DNA of 64,000 nucleotides. It comes from Lucinisca nassula (lineage: Eukaryota > Mollusca > Bivalvia > Lucinida > Lucinidae). The notes beneath the pieces are model-generated. The model did no database searches. It saw only the letters and a program-made list of their open reading frames with translations, and was not told the origin of the DNA. Both the position numbers and the translations under genes were made by a program. The stretch is from the NCBI GenBank assembly GCA_963580285.1, contig OY757010.1:146430675-146494674 (forward strand). The letters are read 5' to 3'. Of this stretch, positions 53,301-62,152 are shown in pieces; position 1 is the first letter of the stretch; each line of letters opens with the position of its first letter.

Positions 53301-53600
53301 AAGAACCGCCTTGGAACGATCAGTGGAAAGATTTCCACTGGGGGGCTTAAATCGATTTTACGTGGCCACAAGCCTCGCCCTTACTTCCGTCGCGATTTAG
53401 ACAAATACTTTGTTCAGTCCACATGGAGGCCTCCTAACTCATCAGTGCAACATCTCCGTGAACACAAATAATCAAAGAACCACAGAGGTGAGACAACGGT
53501 GAGGACTGGACAGCAAGAAACCACCGAAAGGCTGGAGCAAAAGAAAACCAACAGCTAGACTCCGATGGACCCGACCAGAGACAGAGCATCAGGCACCAAC
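50350..53600 (+). pseudogene. Non-LTR retrotransposon, 5'-truncated, disabled, interrupted by a MITE
   Basis: The reading frame begins LNFWKNVSEIMDMCHSIESG (about 50357) and continues RGKVADVYGLTAEHF and LTPVYKKKGSAADANN. Stops fall at IEAI* (50747) and YIAF* (50863). It resumes AKSAFDVVSHKSLMRKLFH, then GVRQVGILSTDLYRVYGNSL and a catalytic-type AADD (51161-51172), ARRTVYSLMAAGLHGHNGLD and LLQTYVMSVLVYRLEVLLP. A TGA-type break at about 51700 follows, then KVKLITGTYILQVNR (52070-52105), a MITE (52108-52667), and VAFNQNEISPKCLLCHEEDE with a C-x2-C...H...C zinc-binding pattern. The ORF ends at 52992; the 3' tail runs to about 53600. Clade not decided. Confidence 0.85.
52108..52667. mobile_element. 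TA-flanked MITE (family F) inside the LINE
   Basis: Removing 52108-52667 plus one TA rejoins AAT AGG GTG GCC and restores the LINE frame (VNR|VAFNQNE). TA is at 52106-52107 and 52668-52669. Ends GACACATCCAA and (inverted) AAGACGGATCCAATG are weakly alike. Subterminal GGTGGGCAAAAAACG / CGTGGTTGGCAAAAAG-type repeats are inverted. One end recurs at 26070. Confidence 0.75.
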
Positions 53601-53840
53601 CAACATTACCTTCAATTAGATCTCTCTAATTCTAAATAAGCCTTTACGTTTGAACCGTCATAGAATCTGAGGCCTGACCCACCGGCGTGCAATTAAAGAG
53701 GGAAGCAAAGTTGCCAACCGTGATTGGGTTAACTACCATGCATGCAGTCTGTCAAGTTCTTTTAGAATGTAAATAGGGTGACGGGAAGAAGCCATTCATT
53801 TTAGTCAAGTCCCTTGTTAATATACCTACAACTTAAGAAG

Positions 53841-53987
53841 CTCCGTGGTGCAGTGGTTACGCTACTCGCCTTGTATACCAGGGGTCACAGGATCGATCCC
53901 GGGCTTCTCCAGACTTTCGGATGAGTCCTTAAACAGAGGTCCCGTCTCTGTATGACCTTAGTTGTTGGTGGGACGTAAAACTCAAAC
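53841..53987 (+). mobile_element. SINE, full length, with 10-bp target duplication
   Basis: tRNA-like head CTCCGTGGTGCAGTGGTTAC (A box) and AGGATCGATCCCGG (B box), then CTCCAGACTTTCGGATGAGT, GAGGTCCCGTCTCTGTATG and GTTGGTGGGACGTAAAACTC. ACTTAAGAAG flanks both sides (53831-53840, 53988-53997). About 147 bp. Confidence 0.87.
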
Positions 53988-54249
53988 ACTTAAGAAGAGT
54001 CAACTCCCGTTGGAGTGTGTGCCTCAGTTGGCAGAATCTATACACAGAAGAATGGAAGACGGGTAACCAGTCAACCAACGGTGTGTAAATTTACCGGAAC
54101 GGACCTAATTACCGGAACGAACATTTTTCCCCCATCTTATGCATTTTTATTATTACTTTTTTTACCAGCACATTGATTTGATCCTTAAATAAATACCATT
54201 TTTGAAAGTCCTTTAATTGCCTTGTGCAATATTATGAAACTTAAACATT

Positions 54250-54393
54250 CCCAGCAGGTACATAACGTAATTGTGACATTAACGTCGGTGCAACGTCATG
54301 ACGTTGATGCAACGTCACATCTAGGTCGGTGCAACGTCGTGACGTTGTACCGACTTTGATTTGAAGTTGCCATAGCGAAGTGTGTCTGCTGGG
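54250..54393. mobile_element. CCCAGCAGG-family palindromic MITE
   Basis: CCCAGCAGGTACATAACG at the left and AAGTGTGTCTGCTGGG at the right. Interior of repeated GTCGGTGCAACGTCATGACG motifs. 144 bp, no ORF. Confidence 0.8.
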
Positions 54394-54589
54394 TTGTTAC
54401 ATTGCAGTATGACCACAGTAATACAGATTATTTTAGACGAGATTAATCAAACAAATATCCTTGTAAACCCTAATTTTCTCTACATGAAATATGATTTTCC
54501 AGTGTTCATTACATGCACTTGATAACGTGATTATTTTTGTTTATTTCTCCTGTTGGTACGTTTGTCTTCTTATTGGATATACAATTCTT

Positions 54590-54705
54590 TTTTTCTCTCA
54601 TATCTGCTGTTGATCATAGATTGTGGGTACTCACTAGAACCTTCTCATTTGGGCTTTCCTAACGAGCACCCACAATCTATGTTAAAAGAAGAAATATGAA
54701 ACGCA
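54590..54705. repeat. Hairpin family D copy
   Basis: CATAGATTGTGGGTACTCAC...AACGAGCACCCACAATCTAT with flanks TCTCATATCTGCTG / AAGAAGAAATATGA. Confidence 0.7.
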
Positions 54706-55069
54706 TATCAAAATCAAACCTGAAAAGCCAATAGCCATGTTGCAGACCCTTTTTCTTTCTTTTCTGTTTCCCGTTTTTTTTTTTATCTCTAATGCATTTA
54801 TTTATTTGTTTTTCTTTCTTTCTTTTAAGTGTTCTCTTAAGCTGACGTGCGTTATTTCGACCATTTACGCCTCCTTCACACATAATTAAAAGACCGACAC
54901 ATCGTTTTATCAACACTTAAGATAATAAGATTATCCACACCTAAGGTAAGTAGATTACTAAAGCACACTTTCAGGTTTATCAGATTATAACTCTAATATA
55001 CTTTAATCGCTTTGAACTGGCGGAGTTTAAATCGACTGACAAATTATTGCGTGCCTTGTTGTTTTATTA

Positions 55070-56930
55070 TGCCCCCAACTTCGAAGAAGTTGATGGGGCA
55101 TATCGGTTCTGTCCTGTCCGTCAGTCTGTCAGTCCGTCAGTCCTTGCGTCCGTCTGTCCGTTAAGCTTTATACATATGTGAAACAGAAGAATGGTTTGTG
55201 CTAGGATCTTGAAATTTTATATATGGAATGAGCATGAAAATTAAGCGAACCCGTATTTTTTTCTTTTCCGTCGGACTTGCCTTTGCAGAGGTATGCCCCT
55301 TTTCGGACTTATGCATTGTGGCTATAGGGAAACATTGTGAACAAAATATCTGGAGAACCGCTTGAGCTTGGCTCATGATATTTAGTATACAGTTTGGGTC
55401 TAAGGTGTAGATGGCCTGATTAACTTTTGACGAAATTCCGAAAATATTTAACGTAGTTACGCCCCTTTTCGACCTTGTGAACAAAATATCTTGAGAACCG
55501 CTTGAGCTAGGCTTATTATATTTAGCATGCAGATGGGGTCTAAGGAGTAGATGACCTGATTAACTTTTGACGAAATTCCGAAAATATTTAACAGAGCCAT
55601 GCCCCTTTTTGGACTTATGCATTGTGGCTATGGGGAAACCTTGTGAACAAAATATCTAGAGAACTGCTAGAGCTATATGAAATGAGCATAAAAATTAAGC
55701 GAATCCGTTTTTTTTTCTTTTCCGTCGGACTTGTCTTTGCAGAGTTATGCCCCTTTTCGGACTTATGCATTGTGGCTATAGGGAAACATTGTGAACAAAA
55801 TATCTTGTTTGTTGTATTTGAGGTTTAACGTCCCCGTCAACACTGTAAAGGTCATTTTGGAGACGTTACTTTCAATTTTTTGGGACTTTTACCCGACATT
55901 GAGACGAAATGACATCTCAATCCCTGTCGCCCAATGAAACCAATAGGGTTTATTAGCATGGACGGTCCGCCTCGCACCGCGGTTCCTGGACAGGCTTAGA
56001 TCCTCTAAGCGGTTTACCAGTACCAGTGTGCGGGCCGGATTCAGCTCTGCGTGGAAGCATCGTGCAGCCCATATATTTCTTCAAGCCCCTATGGGCGGGG
56101 TTGGGAACAAAATATCTGGAGAACCGCTTGAGCTAGGCTCATGATATTTAGTATACAGTTTGGGTCTAAGGTGTAGATGACCTGATTAACTTTTGACGAA
56201 ATTCCGAAAATATTTAACGGAGTTATGCACCTTTTCGGACTTATGCATTGTGTCTATGGGGAAACATTGTGAACAAAATATCTGGAGAACCGCTTGAGCT
56301 AGGCTTATGGTATTTAGTATACAGATTGGGTCTAAGGTATAGATGACCTGGTTAACTTTTGACGAAATTCCGAAAATATTTAACTACTGCTAGAGCTATA
56401 TGGAATGAGCATGAAAATTAAGCGACCCCGTATTTTTTTTTCTTTTCCGTCGGACTTGTCTTTGCAGAGTTATGCCCCTTTTTGGACTTATGCATTGTGG
56501 CTATGGGGAAACCTTAAGAACAAAATATCTGGAGAACTGCTTGAGCTAGGTTCATGATATTTGGTATTCCGTCTAAGGTGTAGATGACCTGATTAACTTC
56601 TGACGAACTTCCGAAAATATATAATAGAGTTACGCTCCTTTTCGGACTTATGCATTGGCTATAGGGAAACCTTGTAAACAAAATATCTGGAGAACTACTT
56701 GAGCTAGGCTCATGATATTTGGTATATAATTTGGATCTAAGGTGTAGATGACTTGATTTACATTTGACGAAATTCCGAAAATTTATAACATAGTTATGCT
56801 CTTTTTCAGGCTGATGCATTGTGGCTATAGGGAAACTTTGTGAACAAAATATCTGGAGAACCGCTTGAGCAAGACTCATGATATTTCGTATACAATCTGG
56901 GTACTCTTCATAAATTTTCAGCACAATTTT
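55070..56930. mobile_element. Tandem-monomer element, unit about 150-170 bp
   Basis: Starts TATGCCCCCAACTTCGAAGA (a small hairpin TTCGAAGAA) with a (GTCC/GTCA)n leader. Then come about ten monomers with GCCCCTTTTCGGACTTATGC, TGTGAACAAAATATCTGGAG, AACCGCTTGAGCTAGGCTCA and TGACGAAATTCCGAAAATAT. The closing boundary was not found (array fades at about 56930). Minus-strand ORFs of 107 and 136 codons are monomer translations. A SINE is inserted at 55806. Confidence 0.72.
55806..56104 (-). mobile_element. S1 SINE with exact 13-bp target duplication
   Basis: Minus-strand full-length S1, 299 bp. GAACAAAATATCT at 55793-55805 and 56105-56117 is part of the host monomer. Its close match to 39446-39740 and 5778-6079 suggests a young subfamily (shared CGGTTCCTGGAC and CCGGATTCAGCTC variants). 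Confidence 0.92.
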
Positions 56931-57284
56931 ATTAATATTGTACCAACTGACAGTTCTTTCACGACAGAGGCATATTTTTAATTATGCTTTTTTTTTTAAT
57001 TATGTGTCTATTAGTGGCAAGCATATGGTTGGGGGCCTAGTATTTCACAAACACATTTTTCTAGTTTCATCTTATGTTTTCTTTAATTCCTTTGTTGAGA
57101 TCATGAGATTAACAACTACCCATTTGACCATTATCAAATTATCAAACTCCAAGGGACTGGAAATTTTGGTCTGAAAAATTGAAATGAAAAATGTGGCCAA
57201 AATCTAGTTTTATAAAGCAGTAGTTTGAGATATTAGTGTTTGATATAACGATAATCAACTGTAACGTGACTCAAAATAGTGAAA

Positions 57285-57720
57285 GAACATCAAGTTAACA
57301 TGTCCATGAAATGAATAACCCTCAAACCCCACTTATATAGAGAAAACTGGGGTCCACTGGGGTATTCATTATTTTCCTTACATTAGCTTAAATCATTGAT
57401 TGTGGGCACTCGTTAGAACCGCCTCACCGGGGCGGTTCTGACGGATACCCACAACCTGTGTTTGCAATATAAATAAGAAAAATATCACAGATTTTCATCA
57501 GAAAAGTCACCACTTTGGAAATATGAAAGAATGCACCATGTCACACGGATCCCAGCAGGCACATAACGTAATTGTGACGTCACATCAACGTCAGTACAAC
57601 GTCATGACCTTTATGCAACGTCAAATCAACGTCGGTGCAACGTCATGACGTTGCACCGACGTTGATTTGATGTTGCCATAGCGACGTGTGCCTGCTGGGA
57701 TGTGTTATCGTAATGATGAT
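57285..57720. mobile_element. Palindromic element, hairpin family D, interrupted
   Basis: Stem ATTGATTGTGGGCACTCG...GGATACCCACAACCTGTG with flanks and AACCCCACTTATATAG / AAAACTGGGG. The outer end is TGTGTTATCGTAATG. The CCCAGCAGG MITE splits CACACGGAT|ATGTGTTATCG, so family D was there first. Confidence 0.75.
57551..57699. mobile_element. CCCAGCAGG-family palindromic MITE, best copy
   Basis: CCCAGCAGGCACATAACG and CGACGTGTGCCTGCTGGG are the inverted ends. Interior TCAACGTCGGTGCAACGTCA / TGACGTTGCACCGACGTTGA is a perfect palindrome. AT is on both sides (possible 2-bp duplication). Confidence 0.85.
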
Positions 57721-57745
57721 TAATAAATGGATTCGTGAATTGGCG

Positions 57746-57868
57746 AGTGTGTGTGTTTGAGTTTTACATACCACCAACAGGAAAGGGCATGCAGAGACGG
57801 GACCTCGGTTTAAAGACTCATCTAAATGTTTGGAGAAGCCCGGGATCGAACCCTTGACCCGAGGTTTA
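57746..57868 (-). mobile_element. SINE (GACGGGACCTCGG family)
   Basis: Minus strand: GGGTTCGATCCCGGGCTTC (B box and junction), ACATTTAGATGAGTC, AAACCGAGGTCCCGTCTC, and GTTGGTGGTATGTAAAACTC. The head's A box is lost at the poly-C junction. Confidence 0.72.
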
Positions 57869-58170
57869 AGCCCCCCCCCCCCCCCCAGTGGAATTCGTTC
57901 CACCGATCGTTCTAAGGCGAATCTTCTGTCGTGGTTTATTTTTGTTATGGACTGTCTTTGAGTGTGTGTATCGCTTATATATTATTTTGTTTTGGATAGC
58001 CAATTGACCATTTTGTGGGAAAGTAATTATAACTGTCCTTTTGGCTTTCCGATATTGATGTTTCCATTAGGGTCTTGTTGTTTCATGTTTGTGTTTCTTT
58101 CCCTTTGGTGTCTCTGATGGGAGCTGTGGGTTAATTATATCGATTCCTGATCATTGCCTCCACTTTTATT
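57869..58170 (-). mobile_element. LINE 3'-tail repeat
   Basis: Begins at a poly-C run (57870-57887; the GGGGGGCTTAAA stretch read from the minus strand). It matches 53080-53345 inverted: GACAGAAGA, AAAATGGTCAATTGGCTATC, CACCAAAGGGAAAGAAACAC, GATCAGGAATCGATATAATT. Confidence 0.72.
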
Positions 58171-58224
58171 CTAAGTAAATCGGTAAGATATTTATTTATA
58201 CCGCAATCAGGCATTCTAGTAACC

Positions 58225-58760
58225 TAATAAAGGGGGTCGAATAACTGCACGCTATAATCGCTAGTGACCTATAATACCTTCTACTGACCTATAATACCTT
58301 CTACTGACCTATAATACGTCTAATGACCGTTTATAGACCGGACCTACTTTTCAGGTCCCTATTTTACAAGTATAAACAATAACATGCAACCTTTCATTCA
58401 TGGGAAAACAACGAAACTGCAAGTTAAAATCTTTGCAATATTTATTTAAACAGATTTTCAGAAATTTCAGCTAAATTCTTACCTTCTCGGCTTTTCCTGG
58501 TTTGAATGGCCCGTTGGAATAACTGCGCACGGCTACTGCAGTTGCGCCTCAACCTCGAAAATATTTTTTAAAGCTAAAACAAACTATCTATTTGCAGATA
58601 TTCATACAGAAAGTAAAGCGCTGAGAAACTTTTATTCGCGCGTCCATGTTGTTTACTACGTCTTTGTGGCGCGGTGACGTCAGAAACTTTGCACTCGTTG
58701 ACGTCACGTTATACTACGTGTGCGCGCCATGGCACTGAATGTCGTTTAACATGCCACACT
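58225..58760. other. Unassigned interval: 20-bp repeats and CpG-rich stretch with two CRE-like sites
   Basis: CTACTGACCTATAATACCTT repeats about three times at 58265-58320. TGACGTCA occurs at 58676-58683 and 58699-58706 in a CpG-rich stretch. On the minus strand CCGAGAAG|GTAAGAAT near 58497 is a good donor, preceded by an open stretch reading AVRSYSNGPFKPGKAEK. A promoter with a first exon is possible, but I recognise no protein. Confidence 0.3.
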
Positions 58761-58833
58761 GTCTGCTGTCTTTTTGCTTAAATTTGCTAAATTATTGCAA
58801 AACCCATTTGTTGTTTTGAATTGCGATATAAAC

Positions 58834-58978
58834 TAAATACATGGATAGTGTCTTTAATAATAAAATATAATCGGTTCGCCCCGACAATTTTATAGGGGCT
58901 CGCTAAAGCTCGCCCCTATAAAATTGTCTAAGGCTCACCGATTATATTTTATTATTAAAGACACTAACCATGTATTTA
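58834..58978. repeat. Long hairpin, arms about 70 bp
   Basis: TAAATACATGGATAGTGTCT, TTAATAATAAAATATAATCG and CCCCGACAATTTTATAGGGG are mirrored by CCCCTATAAAATTGTC, CGATTATATTTTATTATTAA and AGACACTAACCATGTATTTA around a TAAA loop. Few mismatches. Confidence 0.9.
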
Positions 58979-59493
58979 CTATATAAAAAGGCACATGTCT
59001 AGGCCCGATATGTATGTATGCATTAGATTGCCATAGTATCTGGTTCTATAAATAACTATTTGGATGAATATCTTTTATGTTTTTCAACTTATTTCTGTCC
59101 CAAACACCACTAGGGAAAGTGATTGTGGTGGCTCTATCGCACTGGGTGAGCTTATTGTGAACTGACCCATATTCCACATCTGAAAAATGTATTTGTGAAA
59201 AAAGGGCATTCACAATGTGATAAAAGATGAAAATATTTTGTACTTTATATAAATAACATAAAAATATGGTGAAAACGGGGGTGAAATTGGTCCGTTCCGG
59301 CCGTTCCGGTAATTAGGTCCGTTCCGGTAAATTTACGCACCCACCAACCAACACTTATTGATGACGTTGTTCACATTTGGAATAGTTGTAACCCCAAATA
59401 TTTGCACAAGGGAATTCTTTTTCGTTTCTGCTTATCCTAGGTACTACTCTACTGTTATTGTAGTCAATGGAATTTCGACATCAGACTGTAAAG

Positions 59494-59655
59494 GAGCGTA
59501 ATAGCTCAGTGGTTTGTGCACTTGCCTTTGATGCTAGAGGCCCACCCTTCCCTCCGGTTCGATCCCCAGAGGCGGTGATTATTTCGGTCAGAGTCAGAAT
59601 CCGGACACACCCCACTTGCATCATTTGCAGGGATGTAAAGTGCATCGTCCTTTAA
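59494..59655 (+). mobile_element. SINE with tRNA-like head
   Basis: GCGTAATAGCTCAGTGGTT (A box) and CCGGTTCGATCCCCAG (B box, 59553-59568), followed by AGAATCCGGACACACCCCAC and GGATGTAAAGTGCATCG. The acceptor stem is not closed. No target duplication found. It stands just before the LINE. Confidence 0.7.
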
Positions 59656-59658
59656 CAC

Positions 59659-61959
59659 TTGTATTCAATATTTCTGGTAATATGCCGCCCCTCCCGGTTT
59701 TCGACGATCAATTTTTTACCGCTTAAGGGGATGCCCCCGATCGGCAAAGCCGATCACGACATAGTCCTTATTGAATACGACATAAAAGCAAAACGAATCA
59801 GACAAGCCCCGCGTAAAATATATCTATATAAACGTGCGGATATGGATGGTCTGCGAGACCATATGGCGCGATTTAGAGATTCGTTCCTTTCCTCTGACCT
59901 TTCGCACATGTCAGTTAACGACATGTGGGTCAATTTTAAGACCGAATTAACTGCGGCTATGGAAAGGTTTATTCCAACGAAAATGACCAAAACAAAGCAT
60001 AGTGCGCCTTGGATCGACAACACGATCAAGCATCTAATTAGAAGACGCAATCGAATGTACTTTCGTGCTCGTAAGTCTAGTAGCCCTGACGTTAAGAGCC
60101 ATTACAAAAGGTTCAGAGCACATGTACAAAAGGTAATAAGAGATGCATATTGGAAGCATGTTTCCAGCATCTTTACCTTTGAGGATGATAATACAGATCC
60201 CGACAGTCCCCAGAAGAATGGTAAAGTAAAAAAGTTTTGGTCATTTGTAAAGTCCCTGAAAAAGGAAGCCTTTGGGATCACTTCGTTAAGAGATAACGGT
60301 ATTCTCAAAACAGATTCGCGCGATAAGGCCAACATATGTAACAAACAGTTTCAATCTGCATTTACGCGTGAAACTGATGGTGAGCTACCAACTAAAGGTA
60401 ATAGTCAGTTCCCCTCAATGGGGGACATAACAGTTGACCCAAACGGGGTCGCCAAACTGTTAGGTAAGCTCAAAATACATAAGGCATCTGGGCCGGATGA
60501 CCTGAATGCCAGGGTGCTTAAAGAATGTGGTGCTGAAATTTCACCTGTGCTGGCCTTTATCTTCAATGAATCACTCGCCCAGGGCACTGTACCAGATGAC
60601 TGGCGACAAGCTAATGTTACCCCGGTCTATAAAAAAGGAGAAAAATACGATGCAGCAAATTATAGACCAGTGTCGCTAACATGCATCTGTTGCAAAACCC
60701 TGGAGCATATAATAGTTAGTAACATCAACAAGCACCTAGCCTTAGAGAGCATTCTTGCTGACTGTCAACATGGTTTCCGAAGTCAAAGGTCTTGCGAAAC
60801 TCAATTAGTTCAGTTTTACCATGACATTGTGAGCAATCTGGATGGGGCCACAAACCGTGGCCACAAACAGACTGACTTGATTATCATGGACTTCGCTAAG
60901 GCCTTTGACAAGGTACCTCACAGGAGGCTATTGTATAAATTGGATTACTATGGGATAAGAGGATCCACACACAGGTGGATTAGCTCATGGCTCTCAGGGC
61001 GCTCACAACAAGTTGTACTTGATGGCCAAGCGTCTGATCCAGTCCCTGTTTTATCTGGTGTCCCCCAAGGTTCGGTCCTTGGACCGGTCCTTTTCTTGGT
61101 ATTCATTAATGATCTCCCTGATAACATCAGGTCATCTGTCCGTTTGTTTGCTGATGATTGTGTCCTTTATAGGAATATATATTCTTCTTCTGACTGTCTT
61201 ATTCTACAAGATGACCTGAATCAACTAGCACAGTGGGAGGCCGATTGGCAGATGAAGTTCAATGTGGCCAAATGTCATTCAATGAGGGTGTCGCGACACC
61301 CTCCTGACAAACAAATTAAGTTTGACTATAAACTACACCAGCAAATCTTGGAGCAGGTTCAATCCGCCAAATATCTTGGTATCACCATCACTGATGATCT
61401 TGATTGGGGTCAACACATTTCAGAAATTACATCAAAAGCAACTAGGACTTTAGGATTTCTTAGACGAAACTTGGCTTTTGCACCTAGGCAGACAAAGGAT
61501 GTTGCATATAAAACATTGGTTCGCCCTCAGCTAGAATATGCATCACCCATTTGGCATCCCTATGTTAAAACTCAGATTCAGCAGGTGGAGAAGGTGCAGA
61601 GGACAGCTGCTCGATGGACCTGCCGACGATGGCGCAATAGAAGCAGCGTCGGTGACATGCTTAACGAGCTAGAATGGCCGTCCCTAGAGGCCCGTCGTGA
61701 GCAGTCCTCTTTAACCTTCTTCTATAAGATACATTCAGGTACAGTGGCCGTTAATAAAGATAAATACTTGACCCCTGTGACAGTTTCAACTCGAACAAGG
61801 GCATCAAAAGTAAACAACTCACAGTATCACAGGTACCAGTCCTACAGTGATGCCCTGAAAAATTCCTTCTTCCCTAGGACTATTCCCCAGTGGAATAGTC
61901 TTCCCTCTTCTGTGGTGAATGCTAAGACTGCAGAGGAGTTCAAAGCCCATACAGTGTAA
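59659..61959 (+). CDS. Non-LTR retrotransposon ORF2 part: reverse transcriptase, 766 codons, uninterrupted
   Basis: Encodes RNA-directed DNA polymerase of a LINE. The first ~25 codons are probably not original. From MPPIGKADHDIVLIEY (about residue 25) it is the tail of the AP-type endonuclease domain (DHD at about 32-34). Then a linker with WIDNTIKHLIRRRNRMYFRA, the reverse transcriptase with VTPVYKKG, YRPVSLT (335-341), DFAKAFDKVPHRRLL (from 411), GVPQGSVLGP (467-476) and the catalytic FADD (497-500), and the thumb YLGITITDDLDWG. The C-terminus reads YSDALKNSFFPRTIPQWNSL. The arrangement is CR1/Jockey-group-like. Most of the endonuclease and any ORF1 are missing, so it cannot be autonomous, but no stop or frameshift is seen over 2.2 kb, implying a young insertion. 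Confidence 0.9.
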   Translation: MYSIFLVICRPSRFSTINFLPLKGMPPIGKADHDIVLIEYDIKAKRIRQAPRKIYLYKRADMDGLRDHMARFRDSFLSSDLSHMSVNDMWVNFKTELTAAMERFIPTKMTKTKHSAPWIDNTIKHLIRRRNRMYFRARKSSSPDVKSHYKRFRAHVQKVIRDAYWKHVSSIFTFEDDNTDPDSPQKNGKVKKFWSFVKSLKKEAFGITSLRDNGILKTDSRDKANICNKQFQSAFTRETDGELPTKGNSQFPSMGDITVDPNGVAKLLGKLKIHKASGPDDLNARVLKECGAEISPVLAFIFNESLAQGTVPDDWRQANVTPVYKKGEKYDAANYRPVSLTCICCKTLEHIIVSNINKHLALESILADCQHGFRSQRSCETQLVQFYHDIVSNLDGATNRGHKQTDLIIMDFAKAFDKVPHRRLLYKLDYYGIRGSTHRWISSWLSGRSQQVVLDGQASDPVPVLSGVPQGSVLGPVLFLVFINDLPDNIRSSVRLFADDCVLYRNIYSSSDCLILQDDLNQLAQWEADWQMKFNVAKCHSMRVSRHPPDKQIKFDYKLHQQILEQVQSAKYLGITITDDLDWGQHISEITSKATRTLGFLRRNLAFAPRQTKDVAYKTLVRPQLEYASPIWHPYVKTQIQQVEKVQRTAARWTCRRWRNRSSVGDMLNELEWPSLEARREQSSLTFFYKIHSGTVAVNKDKYLTPVTVSTRTRASKVNNSQYHRYQSYSDALKNSFFPRTIPQWNSLPSSVVNAKTAEEFKAHTV

Positions 61960-62152
61960 GATTGAGACTCAGAGGTATGCGTTTTAGTATACCTCTGTTA
62001 TTCAGATTGTAAATAGTTTTAAGGACTCATCCAGTGACTCCTCTTTTTTTTTTTTTTTTTTTTTTCAGCTAAATTCTAAATTTAGCTACGCACCCAACTG
62101 AGGTAATGGCCAAATATGACCGACTCAGTATAAGAAGATAGATAGATAGATA
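59700..62152 (+). mobile_element. LINE copy containing the ORF above, with (GATA)n 3' end
   Basis: The 5' truncation point is about 59700-59720, where homology to the endonuclease begins. The 3' UTR (61960-62152) holds AGGTATGCGTTTTAGTATAC, a poly-T interruption (62045-62065) and ends CTCAGTATAAGAAGATAGAT with GATA repeats. The truncated copy in 37482-38965 ends with the same sequence, confirming the 3' terminus. Confidence 0.85.

Larger units (their letters stand above)
54080..59342. mobile_element. Possible 5.26-kb TIR element full of nested insertions
   Basis: Left end GGTGTGTAAATTTACCGGAA then CGGACCTAATTACCGGAACG; right end CCGTTCCGGTAATTAGGTCC then GTTCCGGTAAATTTACGCAC, an inverted repeat of about 38 bp with one or two mismatches. 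CAACCAAC lies at 54072-54079 and 59345-59352 (two extra bases on the right), a possible 8-bp target duplication. Repeated TTACCGGAACGG motifs at both ends look like transposase sites. No transposase was recognised inside. Confidence 0.6.

Noticed and set aside
55161..56924. Minus-strand ORFs of 107 and 136 codons with repeated QAVLQIFCSQ peptides
   Set aside because: The peptides repeat with the monomer period of the 55-57 kb array, so they are repeat translations.
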